In this document: positions 1 through 12,922 of the stretch, in pieces
Numbering within the stretch: the stretch's first letter is position 1
Layout: each line of letters opens with the position of its first letter
Assembly (NCBI GenBank): GCA_001949185.1
Contig: BDGG01000005.1
Location: 558,001 to 622,000 of the forward strand
Direction of reading: 5' to 3'
Length of the DNA stretch: 64,000 nt
Source: Ramazzottius varieornatus
Lineage: Eukaryota > Tardigrada > Eutardigrada > Parachela > Ramazzottiidae
Program-made: the position numbers and the translations under genes
Notes under the pieces: generated by a model
Told to the model about the DNA's origin: nothing
The model's input: the letters and a program-made list of their open reading frames with translations, nothing else
Database searches by the model: none

Positions 1-740
1 AATCCAGTCAGTAGATCCGTCGGCGTTCACGGGATCCAGCATCTGCCGTTCAAATTCTTCGTTGCAGTCCCCACTTTCCGTAGGCGAATCCGGAGACATG
101 GGGCTAAAAACAATAAGGAAAAAGATGTCTGGCATCGAAATTGAACTCGAAATACTTTTTGGCGAAGCGTTACAGGACGACTACCTGCTACGCTTGCTTT
201 GGTAGAGGCTCTGTCGAGCAGAGTTTTGCAGCGACTCCTTCTGGGCATCGAACAGCAAACGTTCCATGCTCGCGGATTTCTTGGCCTGTGTGGAGTTGTA
301 CTGAGCAGTGGACACCAGCATGGTCTCTTCCGTTTCACGTCCAGATGCCGAGGGGACAGAAAGGACTTCCCATGATTCAGTGGATTCTGCAGAATGGTAA
401 AGGTCCTTTTAAAGTTTGTAAACAGTGAGTTCAAAGAGTGAGCATAACAATAATTCATTCATTCTGCTCGTCTGGATCACGACCAGAAGGTTCATCGCTT
501 CTTTCCAGGATTCCGAGCTTATCATCTCTCCACTTATGCTGTGCGGAAGTTTAATTACAGGCACTAGTTTCTAAACCTTCGGATTCCACCTTCGTTTTCA
601 GATCAACGAGCAACTCTCGCACGAAAAAACAGACGCTATAATAATCATTGCTGTGCTAATAATATCTCGATGGGTTTCTTCGAGTCCCGCTTACCTCTCA
701 TTCGATCCATTTCTGGAGAGGTAGGATGAGATTTCTCCAT
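1..740 (-). CDS. Unrecognised protein, N-terminal part (runs off the window)
   Basis: Five minus-strand exons read as one frame: 740-695 (starts ATG, MEKSHPTSPEMDRMR, canonical donor GAG|GTAAGC), about 615-590, about 538-484, 386-185 and 103-1. Phases match at every junction and the frame is open for 144 codons to the window edge. An alternative pairing (615-577 with 525-484) gives the same total length. The protein is polar and rich in Ser, Glu and Gln. It has a helical stretch around MERLLFDAQKESLQNSARQS and an acidic Ser/Pro stretch (SPMSPDSPTESGDC) after it. No domain is recognised and I assign no function. It is transcribed away from NCKAP1, with about 610 bp between the two start codons. 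Exons 4 and 5 are the best supported; the two small middle exons are less sure. Confidence 0.55.
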
Positions 741-1351
741 GGATCGCTTGGCTAGCTGGTCCCCACACTTACAGATGATAGCCGAAGGTTGAAGGATTTG
801 CAAAGGAGGTAATTTGATCGATAAGGTCAAATCGAATATCAAATCGAAAGAAGTTTCTCCATTCGAACGCAGTGTTTGTGTTTTTGAATGAGCTTTGTTT
901 TGATTTTTCGAGCAAGTAATCGATCGGTCGGGAGAGCAAGTATGTGATTGGCTCAACCATGCGCATTGTGCGGAACCACTAGGGTAGCAAAGATATAAAT
1001 CAATCTGTGATGTGGTGGATTTGGCAACAGCTGTGCACGTCTTCCACCACGCGCAACGTGTATTAGACACGCCGTTTTTGTCATGAAAGATTTGGGTCAG
1101 GAAGTACTATACCTCTAGTGCCGACACAGAACATACTGTAGTAACTGTAGTTGCTACCATAGATCTACGTTGCTACTTCCCACGAGTGGGATTCGTCCTG
1201 CGGCTTCTGCTTCGTTCTTCCGGGGTACGTTGGCCACTTATTAGTCCTGCGACTAGCATCTTGCATACCCTCGCGTTCACCCCTGTTGCGGGATACTGTT
1301 GGATATCACCTTGGTGGGATGCGACGCGCGTAACTAACTGAACCACTCGCC
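741..1351. other. Shared 5' region of two divergent genes
   Basis: This stretch lies between the start codons of the minus-strand gene at 740 and NCKAP1 at 1352. It should hold the promoters and 5' untranslated regions of both. No convincing TATA box, repeat or further exon was seen. Open frames on the minus strand at 769-1070 extend exon 1 of the minus gene upstream without a clear splice border and are more likely leader sequence. Confidence 0.4.
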
Positions 1352-4300
1352 ATGGCTCGAGCTCTCATTCCGGGACATCAGAAGCTAGCGGAGAAGCTAA
1401 CCATCTTAAACGATCGCGCTCAGGGAATGCTAACTCGCTTATACAATATCCGAAAGGTATGGTATTGAACGTGCAGCGTATTTCATATTCCCGTTCTCGG
1501 TACAGGTAGCGTTTCATTCCGCTGTGTTACAGGCCTGCCTGGATCCGGAATCCAAACCAAAGTTTCTACAGGACAAGCAACTGGAAGCAGCAATCCGTCA
1601 TATAGAAAAGAAGTTTCCAGCAATCAATGCAAAGTCGAGTGGGGTAAGACTTGCTGCGTCCAGTGTTGTATGCACGTAGCAGCTTCTCTAGTGTCTCTGA
1701 TTCAGAGCGTGTTTGGGTACTTGGGACAAATTCGAGCGGAAGTATCGAAGAACCTATCGATTTACTACGATACCTTCGTGGACATTCTCGAATTCAAAGA
1801 CCATGTCAGCGAGCTTCTTACGACCATGGATGCCTGTCAGCTGATACTGGACATAGTAAGAAATCTCCTGAATGAAATTGACGTGTTTTGAATCACTGGT
1901 GCTATCAGTCTACTATTTGTTTTACAGACTTGCAATCACGATGTCACCACTCGGTACTTGGAGCTGGTTACAAAGTATGTCTCGCTGATGATCCTTCTGT
2001 CCAGAATTGACGACAGGAAGGCAATGCTCGGTCTGTACACAGCAGTACACGAGCTCGCTAATGGCGTCAGGTAAGACGACTGTAGCCGTTCTGGTAATAT
2101 TTTATTATGAAGTACATCGTTGGGGTGTGCAGTGTGATGATAAAGCTGTACCAGAAAGGAGGAGACAGTAGACTTGTCAATGTTTGTAGTGAGCCGCATT
2201 TTCCCCGTCTGGGCCAGTTGATTCTGGACTACGAAGTGCCCCTCCGGAAGCTGTGCGAGGATTTCGTCCCACATAGCCGAGTATTATAAGCGTACCCACC
2301 AGACTTCAATATTCCAGTCTACTGACGTACTCACTCTGTAGATTCTGTCGTCGGGGTTGCTATCACTGCAAAAAATCTATTCGCGCCGGAACCTCACTGC
2401 TGACCAGTGGCGGTCAGCTTCCTTGTTGAACCTCACTGGATCTCCGAACCATTTGTCCACGCCAGCCTTGACTGATACCGTAAGCTCGTGAGGCATATTC
2501 TATCACGTACTATACACTGAGCCCCGTAAGTATCTGTCCACCCTCGCCGGTATGGGCTTTTTGCCGCCTGAAGTACGCTGCGTCTCGCAGAGCTGCCCGT
2601 ATCTTCCGTTTTGGCTGACTAAACGACCCAAACTACGAAGTCTGGTACCTTTCATGAAAGTGGCTACCATTTGAAGGTAAACTGGCTGAAAAGATACCAA
2701 AGACAAAGCGTCTGCAGTAACCAATACCAAAAAAACAAGAAAACTTCCTGGTTGGCGTGTTAACGAAAACTTTTTACAGAGCTCCGAAAAATTCCCACAT
2801 GGGCTTGTTCGAAAGCCCGATGTTGACCCCATGTCACGATTACAAGCGCGTTCTGCTAGCTACTGTCTGACTTTCGCAACACGGAGCCGAAAACAAGGGT
2901 ATTTTCGAAGACGTTCGAATTATCGAAATCGCGTGAGAGTGAAGGAAGTTATGAATTTTGAATGAAAATATAGGGTGGACAGATACTTATGGGGCTCAGT
3001 GTACCTGTAGATGGCTGACCATTGCTGTGATCTTTCAGAGTGCCTGCGAGTACCTCAGTCTTGAAGTGGTCGAACGATGGATAGTAGGTAAGTCATTCGG
3101 CAAGCACCTTAGTTACCTTGAAGGAGTCAAGCCAGGTACCTTCGACCGCGGAAGGAATGATCATCTTCTTCGTTGTTTCCCTTCATAGTCGGGTTCACGT
3201 TGTGTCAGAGCGCATTGAGTACGCCCATCGGAATGGAGTTATGGTCGCAGGCCATGCACACCAGCTGGATCATAACGTTGTTCCGCGATGAAGTGATCCA
3301 CGTCCATTACTACTTGCAAGTCTACTTTGAGTCCGTAAAAGGACAGAACAAGCGTGTGAGTGAAATCAAAGACAGCCATGCCGTTGCACTTCAGTCCGCG
3401 TAAGTCCTAATTTAAGACTTTCCTTAATTAGTCATAACCCTGGTATACAGTGGCACTGAGCTAGTACCAATTTCTCAGAATACCGATCCATAAAGACCGG
3501 CGACTGTTCCTCCGGATCGCGCTGAGAGAGTTAAACCTGTTATTCACTGACCAGCCAGGACTGATGGGACCAAAGGTGACGAAGTCGTTGTTCCGACCCG
3601 GAAGTCGTAGTTGATGTACAGTTCTTTTTGACGCATACTAGGCTCTGTTGGCTCTGATGGCACTGTCTATGGCTCGCGATGAAATCTCATGGCTGGTGCG
3701 CCATTCGTACCATCAGGAACCAGCACAATTAGCCAAAGATAAGAAGCAGCGGACAATGGAGGATATGATCGACCGTCATCTGCCGGAATTGCTGTTCCTG
3801 ACGGAGCAACTACGAGGTAACTCGCTTTTCGTCCCGACTGAGCACAAATACAGTGTCGTAACGGAAAGGTGATCGTGGTTCTTTACGCCTAGAACTCATC
3901 AGACGGCATGGAAAAATTATTCAGACCTACCATATTCAGTACCTTGGAGGGTACGATGCCGGGCTCCTGAACGCATTAATGCAGAACGTCTCTGCGCTTC
4001 CGGAAGACGAGAATGCCATACTGTCTTCATTGTGCAACTCCTTGAGCGAACTCAACCGCCGAAAGAATAACAGTGACATCAACTGCGACACCGCCGACCT
4101 GAGAGATATTCGTTTGGACTGGTTCCGAGTACAGGTAAAGATTAGTCCATCATGCCAAAAGCACTTCCGGTCGTGTAGAAATTCTGATTAACTAAGTGGT
4201 CTTCTGCAGGCATCAGCGAGTTCTGTAGCACGAAACACGTTCATGCTCCAAGAACACAAAGAAATTGTGTGCCATCTGAACACCATTACCTACCATTCGA

Positions 4301-7233
4301 GACTGGTTGACGAGTTGGACGGACTGCTGGAAGAAGTGTCTGACCTGTCCCTGTTCTGGTGAGTGCCGTGCTGTGTTTTGCATTCGTATGATGGTCGAAA
4401 AAAGAATTATCGTGTTCTCTTGCAGCTTTTATATTTCGTTCTTCCAAGACCAGTTTTCCTTGTGCCTGGAGTTTCCTGCTCAGACTCGGTGAGTGAACAA
4501 GGAAGTAACTGACTTTGAGTTATCGACTGGCAGTTTCAGTCGAGTTCTTCGTAGGTACATCATTGCCTTTCCGTTGATCTGTGGGCACTTTATGGCAGCT
4601 ACGCATGAGTTGTGTCCGGAGGAACGAGGCAGCTTGGGACACATCTCTATCAATGTAGCCCAGCACTTTCTCGAGGAAATGGGCAGAGAAGCCAAGAACA
4701 TCGTCTTCAGCATTTGCGATGAGCAATGTATGCTGGCGGACCATGTAAGATCATCCGAATGGTGCTTCTGTTCTGCTTACTGCTAACCGCTTCTTGGTTT
4801 TAGGTCCTACCGAAGCATGCTGCGTTCGCGCTGATTACCCAAGCTGCGTCTGAAAGGAAGACGAAGAAGCCGAAGGTTGCCGCCGTTCCGCCCAGCATGC
4901 CCATTCCTGGCCAAGAAAGCTACCGTCGAACTCGGGAAGAACTGACCACGTAAGGATCGATATGAAAAATGAGATCTACGCTAACGTCAGCAGCTTTTAT
5001 CTGTTCTCTCAGGTTCGACAAGTTGCACATGGCACTGACAGAGCTGTGCTACTCCATAAACTACAGCAACACCGTGGTGGTGTGGGAGCATATATTCTGC
5101 CCGAAAGAGTACATGCTGTCGCACATCGAAAGCTCTTTGGGAAAGTAAGCAAGTCTGACCAAGTACCTGCAGACTTTTGATGTCGGGTTTTGTTCGTTCT
5201 TGCCACAAGTCATTTACGATGTGACGGAATGGGCTGTTCCGTAGGGTATTCGTCGATATGCTCACAATGTTCGCACCGGATAACTACATCGTCAAGCCGT
5301 CAGAACTGCTGGTTTGGGTGCGGACTTACATGAACACTCTTCAAACGCTGGAAAACTATGGTGAGTCCGATGCGAGCTATGATAATGAATCGAGCCGGGT
5401 CGTTGTCGCAAGTGGTGCACGTTGTCTGCCAGTAGCGATATAAACGTGCGCCATGTGAAATAACGAGCGGATTCAGTTCATCTACCGGTCTTGCAGACAG
5501 TTGTCAGTCGAATGGACAGATTTTGATGGTCGGTTCTCCTTACAGTTCAAATCGACATGTCTCGGGTGTTTAACACTATCATGCTGCAGCAGACGCAGCC
5601 AGCGGATAGTCTCGGCCAGAAGACCATTACAGCGCTGTATACCACCTGGTACCTGGACACCCTACTAAGGCGAGTCAGCTCCGGTCATGTCGTCTTCTCG
5701 CCACTACAGAAGGCCTTCGTGACAGTCCAGCATGAACCAGGAACTCAACCAAAGCCAGAAGACTACGCGAACCTTGTAGAACTGAGAGCTCTGGCTGAAA
5801 TCATTGGGCCGTATGGGATGAAATACTTTTACGAAACGATCACATGGAATGTGGCGAGCCAAATTGGCGAACTGAAGGTACGATCAGACCATTTTCGATG
5901 ATATCTACCCGCACTTATATTGTTTGTTTGATCCTGTAGAAAATTGTCCTCCAGAATAGCGTTGTGCTAATGGAACTGCGGACGAGCTTTGACAAGCCGG
6001 AAAGCATGCGAGAACTTGCACGTAAACTCCAAAGTAAGTCGGTTTCCGGTTGGTGCACTTGGTCGTGTGTCTGGTCTGCTGGTGGCTTGGTGGTGAGTCT
6101 ATCGCTTATCTAACCTACATGTATTCTTCTTCCTGCTTGATAGAGGCTAAAGCTGATCACGGTAATTCTTCGCTAGCAACCTGTGCTTTGTGATAAATCA
6201 TTGATGTTCATGAAGCTCATTGAACAACTTGGTAATATCGTTTCGTGATTGCTTCATCTACAGATGCGGATAGTCTACTGCATAGGATGATAGTGATCGG
6301 CACCTTGCTGCAGTTCCGGTCATTGTGTCAAGAGCCGCTGAACGATGTAGGTCTTTTTGGTTGTCTTTTCCAAATGTTTGTAGTGAAAGCAAATTCTCTT
6401 CAGACTGTGAAACAGCATGTACCACATCTGTACAGTAGCGTGGAGGATTTCAAAGATTTCAATCAAAGCGGAGATGCGATGATGGTATGGGCGAGTTCAT
6501 TCATCTTTTCCGTTTCTTTACCGGTGGGCGAATTATGGTTGAATGTTTTTCTTGTAGCTGATCAATGAAATGCTGATTTCGGTTGGATTAGAGCCTAAGG
6601 TGGACGCTATCCTGATTAATGCCATCAGGGCCCAAAAGAATGAGAAGAAAGGTGAGTCGACATGTTTATTCGGTAAACCTGTTACTCATTCGCTATATTG
6701 TAAATGTGTTTCCATGTCTGAGGTTTCTCGTTCATTAGAAACTGTATCGGAGGAAGATTACCAGTTCTCGTGTCTGCTGATGGTGTTCCTGGCGGTCTCG
6801 CTGCCTCGTCTAGCCAGGCTGGACGAGGCAGCTTTCAACGTAGCGCTGGAAGCCCACGTCAATAACATGCATTGCTTGGGCAAGGCTGTCAACACTGTCC
6901 TTGGTGAGAGAAAATTTCCATCCGCATTTCTTTCGCGATACATTGTGGAACGTGTTGTCTTTAGGTGCTCTGTTTCACCTGTGCGATCGAGGCGACACTG
7001 CCGACAGGCTTCGCGAGTTCTTGGCTCTTGCGTCTTCCAGTCTCTTGCGTCTAGCCACGGAACAGGACCGAGAGGCCATTAAAAACCGAGACTCCACTTA
7101 CTTGTTACTAGAATACATTGTCAAAGAATCACCCTACCTAACCCAAGATCTCTTTGAGGCATGTTTTCCGCAAGCTTTGTACCGCACAGCCTATCAAGCT
7201 GTACACCGCATCGACCGTCATCTAGCCGTGTGA
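1352..7233 (+). CDS. NCKAP1: NCKAP1 / HEM protein, WAVE regulatory complex subunit
   Basis: Large helical scaffold subunit of the WAVE complex, which passes Rac signals to Arp2/3 actin nucleation at the cell cortex. The 24 exons are 1352-1456, 1533-1643, 1706-1855, 1928-2070, 2190-2280, 2342-2479, 3039-3087, 3189-3399, 3479-3575, 3642-3816, 3893-4134, 4210-4358, 4426-4488, 4555-4744, 4804-4949, 5013-5144, 5245-5360, 5546-5877, 5940-6033, 6264-6346, 6404-6484, 6558-6651, 6739-6903 and 6965-7233. They total 3426 nt (1141 aa), close to the 1128 aa of human NCKAP1. Hallmark stretches match family members along the whole length: [20 protein letters not shown] at the N-terminus, [12 protein letters not shown], the LRLDWFR-like [20 protein letters not shown], and [17 protein letters not shown] near the C-terminus. 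The start ATG has a typical family N-terminus. Most introns are 55-80 nt. No frame break was seen. Confidence 0.97.
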
Positions 7234-7609
7234 TGTTACGTTTGACTTCCTTGTTCCTTTTTTTGTAATTTTCTAATCGGATTTTGTTTCCAGTTTTAAT
7301 TCTTCTGTTGTCACTTTCTTGTTTGACTCCGTTTTTTATCACAGAACAATAATATAAATATTTGAAACTTCCTCGGGAGTGTCCGGCATTGTACATCCAT
7401 TCATTTGACTAGAGAGAAGTTAATCATCAAAAAATCTGATTACACACGTTGCAGTTCAAAACACTGCCAAACAACAAACATAAAAAAACCAGAGAGGTAG
7501 GTTTTGTTAACAGATGAAAGCTTTGTCTTTTGGAGCGATTTGAGCGTTGAAGAGTCTAGCTGCATTGCATACTGCATCTCTTCCGTCTTTGGGCAAGTGA
7601 AGTGAGGCA
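7234..7609. other. Convergent 3' intergenic region
   Basis: Gap between the stop codons of NCKAP1 (+) and the PDF receptor (-), so both 3' untranslated regions fall here. An AT-rich run around 7348-7362 (aatataaat) could serve as a polyadenylation signal for NCKAP1, but no canonical AATAAA is present. No coding frame is supported. Confidence 0.4.
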
Positions 7610-10600
7610 TTACATTTCAATGTTTTCTTCCTTTTCTTCTATTATCACACCATTGAGAGGAAACTGTACATTTGAAGAGCAAGTGTGGCAGTCCGCCGGA
7701 ATCTGCGAATGTCGCTTGGTCCGTACGTTGGCAGACGAAGCACCTCCGTTGCGCACTGACGGCCAGCAGGGAAATACCTTGAAAAAGCGGTCCCGCGCCG
7801 TGTCACGGTTACCCACTGACGACTGCACAGAGTCCCGGTTTACTTGCATGTATCTCGTAAGGTGCGATGAAGAAAGGGAACTGACCCGTCGATTGGCGCT
7901 CCGTATGGTCTCGCGCTGCAGAGCCTGTCTTTGACACGCAGTTTTCAGCGCCTCTTGTACCTGATGAAACCAAAAGCAAGATACAGTTTCGTGAAGCTGA
8001 CCTGACGCAAACTACGATCAGGATCGTTTGATGGTAAGCTGGATTCTAGTTTCTTTTTGCTATCCATATGAGAGCTCGGCAGATAAATTCGATAAGATTG
8101 TTGTTCCAACTGGCGCACGCTTTCAGCCACTGACACTGTCAACATGCGCCACTTGGAAAACGAATCTTGTCGCTTTTCTCTGCCGAGCTCTGATACTTTT
8201 GAAATATCCTGATATTGATTGTTAATTGTCATTATGTCGTTACCTCGCTATTTAGGAAGCAATAGATCAAGGCCACGAAGAAGCCCTCGAAGGACCTTAG
8301 GAAATGTGAGACGTACATCCAAGCGGCGAACCACGCGAAGGGTGAGTTGAAGTCTGTAGGTGGCGGTATCGCCCATATCAGGTGTGTCACGCCCATCAGC
8401 GGCGCCAGTACGATTGTCGCCTTGACGGCTTTCCTGTAAATAAAGTTCCGAATAGCATACGTTGCACGGATATCGAGAGGAAAATACCCTCGTACCTGAT
8501 TTGTACTGTATCGGACTGATGAGAGTCTCTCAGTTTGGTCAGCAGCACTCTGATGATATTGAAGAGGAAAATGATGTTGATCGCGATGAAGCAGAGCCGC
8601 GGTATTTCGATAATATTGTAGAAGTTGGACTCATTGTGTTGGTACCAGCAGTTGTCTTCGTTAGTGCGATTTCGCTTAACGAAGCGCTCGTGGAGCCAAA
8701 CAAACTCAATGACGGGCGCCCAAGCTGCCACCAGTAGTGCCGGGAAACCTAAAAGAAAGGAAGAAAGCAAACATCATGGCACAGCTCGAGGATTAATAGC
8801 TCCTTGCCCAGCAGAGTGCTGATTATCAGCAAGGACGTTAAGCTCGGACTTGGGAAATGGCATGTCGCAAGTAACACTTAATGGCTTTCTCAATTACACA
8901 CACTCACCCCATCCGATGGCAGAATATAGCCAATAATTAGGTTTCGATGCTTGGAAAACCTTCCAGGCCACAACATTGTGCATGTAACTGTAACCAACAG
9001 ATAGGGTCAGTCATCAGAAGGGAAAATTCGCTCAGGCGGAACTCCTGATCGATATTCACTTACAGTCCTTCCAGAAACATCCACATGAACATTGCCGTCT
9101 GCAAAAGTTCAAAGTACCGTGTTAGACAGAAAAACACGATGTTTCCGCGGGCTATGTACTCCAAAAAGTTTCAACATACCCTTGCGTACTCTATCAGCAC
9201 TATGAGCATCTCGCACAGGTGGCGCTGCAAGCATAAACAAAAAATGTAAAACCAGACATTGAAATGGTTTTATAATACATCTTATCGAAGTAGTATTTCC
9301 TGCGGAATGTTAACGAAAGTTGCTCAAATCTTTCAAAAGATTAGTATTGGAAGTTGTTGGGTGGAAAAGACTGAGAGATTATTTTGGGACAAACGACAAC
9401 AAAGTCGAGCTTGTTTACAAAATAAGTTTGGAACTTGAACGTGGACGATTGGCAAGCGTCAAAGAAAGCTCGGGCATGTGAGGGGGCTTTGCGTGTCAGT
9501 TGGATGAGGCTGGCTTCCTGTCGTTGGGAGCGTTGGACAAGTAAGCTATGATTAGAAGCTAACTGAGCCGGCAGCTAAAGTTGATACTTACCGTCGTGCG
9601 TAAACTGCCAGTATCCCGAGTGTTGGAGCTAGTGACGTAGCCCGAAATATATTGATCCGAGATCTCTATCGTCTTGCAAAAGGTCATGACGGCAATAGTA
9701 CAAAACAGATGGACGTGGATGGTCGTACGAGAATTCCTCAAACTCCTGTAAGAAACAAAGCCTTGCTTCAGCTCTTCGGAAGAAATGTCTCAGAAAAGTT
9801 TTACTCACCGGAAGTATCGGAATATAAACAACGATACGAGGACGCAGACCAGCGACAGTGGATCTAGAAACGACAATAAACGGTTTTATTGATTGGGTCG
9901 ACAATCTTTGTGTCAATGTAAAGCTGGCGTGAGAGTTGGGACGACTACTGTCTTACAGCCTGCCATTTCAATTGCCCTCGACTTAATCAAGACGGCGAAG
10001 CGTTCAGTAGTGTCATTGGAATTTCCGATAAACGTATCAAGCATGACCCTTGTTTCTTCCTGTGGGAACAAAACATGATTAGACAGTGATCTTGAAAACG
10101 TGGAGGATCGATACTGTACGAGTAGATCTTGAAAGCGCATACCGTGTAACATCCTTCGTAGTCCGTGTACCCGGCTGGATTGCCTTCTGTTTGGCGGCTC
10201 CATTGTCCGTCAATCTCACACGTTTTCATGGCATATTCTGTAGAAGAAAACAGTAACTCTTTCAGTCATCCAAAGGCAGCACTTCCTTCCACAAACACCA
10301 AAATTTTCTGACAGCCCGAAACAAATTGTGGGAGCCGGCCAAACAGAACGTACAAATCTGCCATCTTGAGTGGCGTACCCTTCCGGTTGAAAACCGTGAG
10401 AAAGCGCGCCACTTGCGGAAGTGATCTTGTACGTTTTGCTTGCCCAGCTCCCATATTATGGTGAGAAGCCTTAGTTACTTTTTTGCGATATTGAGGTTTT
10501 TGCGGATCTGTTATTGAATGATTTTCTTCCTGACTATCAGATTATTGGCAAAGACTTTTTCTTCCTCGTTCTCTGGAGGGTGGTGTATGTGTCATCCAGG

Positions 10601-12922
10601 GCTACATAGAGTAGCTCGAGTGTCTTCAAGGCGTCAGAACTGGCAAATGTGGATTGGCATTGAATTAATTTGCTAGTGTGGCTCGTGTCACCCGGCTGGG
10701 ATCAGAGTCCCCTCCAGAGCATGACGTCAGAGAACTAACTATTAGTGGGGAGAAAAGCTTGACTCGCTCTTGTGATCGGTCGACAATTGGCAAATCGATT
10801 TACGCAGTCCAGCTCGCCGACACCGGAATGTATACTGGAGGCGTAATTTACTGCGCCCGCCATGTTAGAATGGTGATGGCTTGAGTGAAAGTTTGTATCA
10901 AGGCAGATGATATAGCTGAGTTTGATTTTGCTTGATGTGTGCGGTGATCGATAGCGACTTGCATGTCACATCGATCCCATCGATCGAGGGGAAGGAAAGG
11001 AATTGAGATTCGACTTTGTTCTTGGATGGAAGTTGCTGCTTCATACGCTACGCAATGTACTTTGCGATGCAATAAGATGTAACTGATGTGCAGCCATGCC
11101 GAGCATAAAGAAATCATTCACGGTGCGGGCAAACTTACTGGTAGGATCCACTCCTTGCATGCGCGGACACAGTTGCTGGATCGTCTCGCCGGGAGGCGCA
11201 GCTGGCCAACACAGAACTTCATCGGTGACGCCCGGGCACCAACCTACAAAAAAACCCAGAATGTATGTCATCATTTCTAATTTTGCGGAAGAAAGATCGT
11301 TAGTTAAGAAGGTCCGTCTCCCTGATATTCTTATCCCTGATGACGATAAGTTTTGAACAAGGCGTGGGCGCCTAACGTTGACGGAACGACGACAATTCGG
11401 GGAACCGGTGCACTGTCGACATTTCCTAGTTTTTTGGAAATTCCTCCTCGGGCCGTCCACCAATGGAAACGGTTTTATCAGTCTTGTAAGGTCGATTGTG
11501 GGGAAACAGTTTTTGGCTTCATCAGACTCGTTTATGGTACTTGAACAGTCTCTGATGACAGTGCGAGCGACCTGATAATGAGATTTGTGGAACTACATGG
11601 GAATTCCGTGGCAAAGGCGGAAGCGAGTCCATCTTCCGGGCTGCACGTCTCGACAAGATGCGCTGCCAATTAACCTTCTTTCGACCGATCTGCTATTCCC
11701 CCTGCTCTACTGTACTTCTTGTCAAATTGAAGACGATCAATCAAACCAAGCCTGCAGGAAACTGAGCCCGAAAGTAACTGAGATAAAAATAAGTTGATGA
11801 TTCAAGGAAAAGATGATGCTAATCGCACTGTGACGAACCGCGCTGTAAGTATTCGCATCGTTTCTTTTTCTCACCAATTACGCCCGACCAAACATCAAAA
11901 CAGTTTGTGTATGTGTCTGGTTAAATGAATTCGAAAACAGCTGCGTCATTCCCTAGCACAACCCAGGGCCCAACAGCAAAAATGTTTCCCCATTAAGCGC
12001 TCAATGTACACAGTTCGAGGGCCATTATTCCCAAAGAGACCGCCATATATTATCAAGTGCGACGACATTGCAACACAGTTCGCTAGCCAATTTTTCTACG
12101 GAATTTTGATATAATTGGCCAGAGTTGTTCGCCATCTGACTTTCGCTGTGTGCGCCCAGCATCCCTCGACACAGCTGAATACCACTGTACTCCATTCTAA
12201 TTAAACTAACCACGCTTCAGTTATCAACCCACGCTATACTTAGAATATCCTGGTACCCCCATATGGTAACAGCTCCCTTTCGAAAATACTAAAAGTGAAG
12301 CACCACACGTCCATATACAAATATTGACCGTCCACAAATGCGTTAACAATTAATGATATGTACTCCTTATACTGAGTCAACAAAAGAAAAGCATACCTGC
12401 TTCCTTCACCGATCGAAACTGTGGTCGATTCTTGGGCAGAAAAGACTGTTCTGTAAATGTTTCGTCGGGGGCGAACCGGCCTTTGAACCGACCGATAAGG
12501 TGTTACTATGAAAGTACGGGTAAATAATTGAAGATAAAGATCGTAAAGTTAAAGTACTAACTCAACGGTAAACTCAACGAGCGATGTCAATCAAAGAAAA
12601 ATGGTAGATCATAAATTAATCCATCATTTTGTATTGTGTGATGCCGCCATCAAAGTCGCATTGGCCGTCGTTTGTTTTTGCTACATGAAGCGCCACGCGC
12701 TTCATACTTAACTTAAGTTGATACACTATGTAAACTATGAGAGCACAGCTGTGGACCTTCTCAAATAACAACTCGACGCATCCGCGCCACTGTGAATATT
12801 ATCACAGGGAGGTATATTCCCTGTTAACCCATTAAGCAAAGACCTTGCTGTATCACGCTTACCTGGTTGTCCCAAAGCCTGGCCAATGCTCTCCAGGAAA
12901 GCCGTACAGCTTTCAGGAGTGC
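7610..12922 (-). CDS. Pdfr: Class B (secretin-type) GPCR, PDF-receptor-like
   Basis: Seven-helix receptor for a peptide hormone, most like the pigment-dispersing factor receptor. Exons, 5' to 3': 12922-12863, 11243-11139, 10237-10143, 10059-9957, 9863-9809, 9745-9592, 9224-9180, 9098-9064, 8987-8908, 8748-8496, 8433-8244 and 7960-7610. All phases agree and give 507 residues, but the true N-terminus is missing. The first three exons form the hormone-receptor domain, with spaced cysteines in ESCTAFLE, GWCPGVTDEVLCWPAAPPGE, QQLCPRM, KTCEIDGQW and YEGCYT. The helices follow: YPLSLVCVLVSLFIF (TM1), FLEGLYMHN, KPNYWLYSAIGWG, then NIIRVLLTKLRDSHQSDT and RKAVKATIVLAPLMGVTHL, which is the PDFR-like part, and FLNSEVQEAL after TM7. 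The tail is Ser/Arg-rich and ends EEKEENIEM. DH31, DH44 or calcitonin-type receptors are the alternatives. Confidence 0.85.
8072..8190. repeat. Palindromic hairpin element, copy 1 (PDF receptor last intron)
   Basis: Near-perfect inverted repeat of about 119 bp. Its ends are GAGCTCGGCAG and CTGCCGAGCTC, and its core arms are actGGCGCAC and GCGCCACTTGG around a short loop. It fills much of the 283-nt intron 7961-8243. It matches nine other copies in this window. Confidence 0.85.
10238..11138 (-). other. PDF receptor intron, 0.9 kb
   Basis: Intron between the second and third hormone-domain exons. No further exon, repeat or RNA gene was recognised. Short open frames (for example 10678-10884 +) have no coding character. 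Confidence 0.5.
11244..12862 (-). other. PDF receptor intron, 1.6 kb
   Basis: Intron between the exon encoding ESCTAFLE and the exon encoding GWCPGVTDEV. Phases agree across it (GGA CAA CCA G | GT TGG TGC). No feature was recognised inside. Confidence 0.5.
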
